The notes beneath the pieces are model-generated. The model was given only the letters and a program-made list of their open reading frames with translations, did not search any database and had not been told where the DNA came from. DNA of 14,936 nucleotides from Halorhodospira sp. (GTDB lineage: Bacteria; Pseudomonadota; Gammaproteobacteria; Nitrococcales; Halorhodospiraceae), in NCBI GenBank assembly GCA_007121755.1, contig SKJZ01000078.1:1-14936 (forward strand). Reading direction: 5' to 3'. A program made the position numbers and the translations under genes. Below are positions 13,799-14,936 of this stretch, piece by piece (the stretch's first letter is position 1; every line of letters starts with the position of its first letter).

Positions 13799-14440
13799 TT
13801 ACGCCTTACACGCCGGACGGACAATTACGTCGCCGCCTACGGCGCCGGGCACCGCGCCCTTGATCAGCAGCAGATTGCGGTCACTGTCCACACGCACGAC
13901 TTCAAGGCTCTGCACCGTCGTGCGCCTGTTGCCCATCTGTCCGGCCATGCGTTTACCCTTGAACACCCGCCCCGGTGTCTGACACTGCCCGATGGAACCG
14001 GGAACGCGGTGTGACTTGGAATTGCCGTGGCTGTTCCGCTGCGCACGGAAGTTGTGGCGGCGGACGGTGCCCGAGAAGCCGCGCCCTTTACTGGTCCCGC
14101 GAACGTCGACCAACTGACCGGCCTCGAACGCGTCCACCCGGATCTCGGCGCCGGGCTCTAGTTCAGCGGTATCCCCGTCTTCTTCCAGACGGAACTCCCA
14201 GCAACCCCGGCCAGCCTCGACGCCAGCCGCGGCAAAACGGCCGGCCTCCGGTTTCTTGACCCGTTGCGGCTTGCGCTGACCGGCAGTCACCTGCACGGCC
14301 CGATAGCCGTCGGTCTCGTCACTCTTGACCTGGGTGACGCGGTTGGGCAGCGCCTCGACCACGGTCACCGGAATGGAGCCGCCGTCATCTGTGTATATCC
14401 GCGTCATGCCGCGTTTGCGACCGACGATTCCGATTGCCAT
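13799..14440 (-). CDS. rplC: 50S ribosomal protein L3
   Basis: L3 starts 50S assembly, and its loop reaches the peptidyl transferase centre. The 213 residues (209 in E. coli) start MAIGIVGRKRGMTRIYTDDG and include KPEAGRFAAAGVEAGRGCWE at 63-82, VRGTSKGRGFSGTVRRHNFR at 113-132 and the central loop GQCQTPGRVFKGKRMAGQMG at 151-170. Gln154 corresponds to E. coli Gln150, the residue methylated by PrmB; the neighbour that is Asn in E. coli is Cys153 here. I chose the ATG at 14440 because it has AGGAGAGG 6 nt before it; the upstream start adds six unrelated residues. Confidence 0.98.
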   Translation of the reverse strand: MAIGIVGRKRGMTRIYTDDGGSIPVTVVEALPNRVTQVKSDETDGYRAVQVTAGQRKPQRVKKPEAGRFAAAGVEAGRGCWEFRLEEDGDTAELEPGAEIRVDAFEAGQLVDVRGTSKGRGFSGTVRRHNFRAQRNSHGNSKSHRVPGSIGQCQTPGRVFKGKRMAGQMGNRRTTVQSLEVVRVDSDRNLLLIKGAVPGAVGGDVIVRPACKA

Positions 14441-14484
14441 CGTCCGCCTCTCCTGCATCTAAGGTGGTCCGGGCGCGAACGCCC

Positions 14485-14808
14485 TCAGTAGAGCTTGATC
14501 TGGACGTCCACGCCGGCGGCCAGGTCGAGTTTCATCAACGCGTCGACCGTCTTGTCGGTGGGATCGATAATGTCCATCAAGCGCTTGTGGGTCCGGATCT
14601 CGTACTGATCACGCGCATCCTTGTTCACGTGCGGCGATGTCAGCAGCGTGAACCGCTCCTTCTTGACCGGCAACGGAATCGGACCCTTCACCTGGGCACC
14701 GGTCCGTTTGGCGGTATCGACGATCTCCCTTGCCGACTGGTCGATCAGCCGATAATCGAAGGCCTTCAGCCGGATCCGTATCCGTTGGTTACTTGTCGCG
14801 GTTGCCAT
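14485..14808 (-). CDS. rpsJ: 30S ribosomal protein S10 (NusE)
   Basis: S10 is in the 30S head and, as NusE, also joins NusB, and NusG, in transcription antitermination and transcription-translation coupling. The 107 residues (103 in E. coli) contain QRIRIRLKAFDYRLIDQSAR at 8-27, the long ribosome-binding loop GPIPLPVKKERFTLLTSPHV at 42-61 and the C-terminal GVDVQIKLY. The extra four residues are at the N-terminus (MATATS). The ATG at 14808 lies only 7 bp after the tuf stop, with just a weak GAGTGA-like site before it, so coupling to tuf is likely. The open frame further upstream overlaps tuf and is not S10. Confidence 0.98.
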   Translation of the reverse strand: MATATSNQRIRIRLKAFDYRLIDQSAREIVDTAKRTGAQVKGPIPLPVKKERFTLLTSPHVNKDARDQYEIRTHKRLMDIIDPTDKTVDALMKLDLAAGVDVQIKLY

Positions 14809-14815
14809 ATCAGGG

Positions 14816-14936
14816 TCACTCGATAATCTTGGTAACGACGCCGGCGCCCACGGTCCGGCCGCCCTCGCGGATGGCAAAACGCAAGCCGTCCTCCATCGCG
14901 ATCGGCGCAATCAACTGCACCGTCATCTTCACGTTG
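14816..14936 (-). CDS. tuf: Elongation factor Tu, C-terminal fragment (cut by window edge)
   Basis: The last 39 codons and the stop of EF-Tu are present. The sequence MTVQLIAPIAMEDGLRFAIR followed by EGGRTVGAGVVTKIIE is the C-terminal beta-barrel domain of EF-Tu, which delivers aminoacyl-tRNA to the ribosome as a GTP complex. Catalytic GTPase motifs lie outside the window. The str operon (rpsL-rpsG-fusA-tuf) usually precedes rpsJ, and a copy of tuf here is the standard arrangement in many proteobacteria. Only 7 bp separate it from rpsJ. Confidence 0.98.
   Translation of the reverse strand, partial: NVKMTVQLIAPIAMEDGLRFAIREGGRTVGAGVVTKIIE

Noticed and set aside
1..14936. A previously undescribed system hidden in the array
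   Set aside because: Every stretch of the window is taken up by a standard gene or a short gap. Apart from the SAM hydrolase, gene content and order are those of the conserved tuf-S10-spc-alpha cluster.

Overview
The window is a nearly uninterrupted ribosomal-protein gene array, all on the minus strand, from a high-GC proteobacterium. SecY, RpoA, S4, L3 and the other proteins read like Gammaproteobacteria; the alpha-CTD, for example, has the gammaproteobacterial VELLKTPNLGKKSLTEI version. I cannot name the genus. I see no mobile elements, CRISPR arrays, tRNA or rRNA genes, and no previously undescribed system.

In the direction of transcription (right to left) the layout is: the end of tuf (EF-Tu, cut by the window edge); the S10 block rpsJ-rplC-rplD-rplW-rplB-rpsS-rplV-rpsC-rplP-rpmC-rpsQ; the spc block rplN-rplX-rplE-rpsN-rpsH-rplF-rplR-rpsE-rpmD-rplO-secY-rpmJ; the alpha block rpsM-rpsK-rpsD-rpoA-rplQ; a DUF62-family S-adenosylmethionine hydrolase gene 26 bp after rplQ; a 106-bp non-coding gap; and the first 39 codons of mdh (malate dehydrogenase), cut by the left edge.

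Genes are tightly packed, with several stop/start overlaps (ATGA at rplD/rplW and rpmC/rpsQ; TGATG at rplP/rpmC and rpmD/rplO). This fits long co-transcribed messages with translational coupling. rpsJ starts 7 bp after the tuf stop, so no E. coli-like S10 leader fits there. The best promoter candidate lies between rpmJ and rpsM, where the alpha operon starts in E. coli. No convincing Rho-independent terminator is visible anywhere in the window.

Together the genes make 11 small-subunit and 15 large-subunit ribosomal proteins, the SecY translocon channel, the RNA polymerase alpha subunit and EF-Tu, so they link translation, transcription and protein export. Points worth a second look are the SAM hydrolase gene on the end of the alpha block, a TTG start for secY, a long acidic tail on L17, the promoter and short leader before rpsM, and a hairpin with a 20-bp-spaced repeat before rpmJ.
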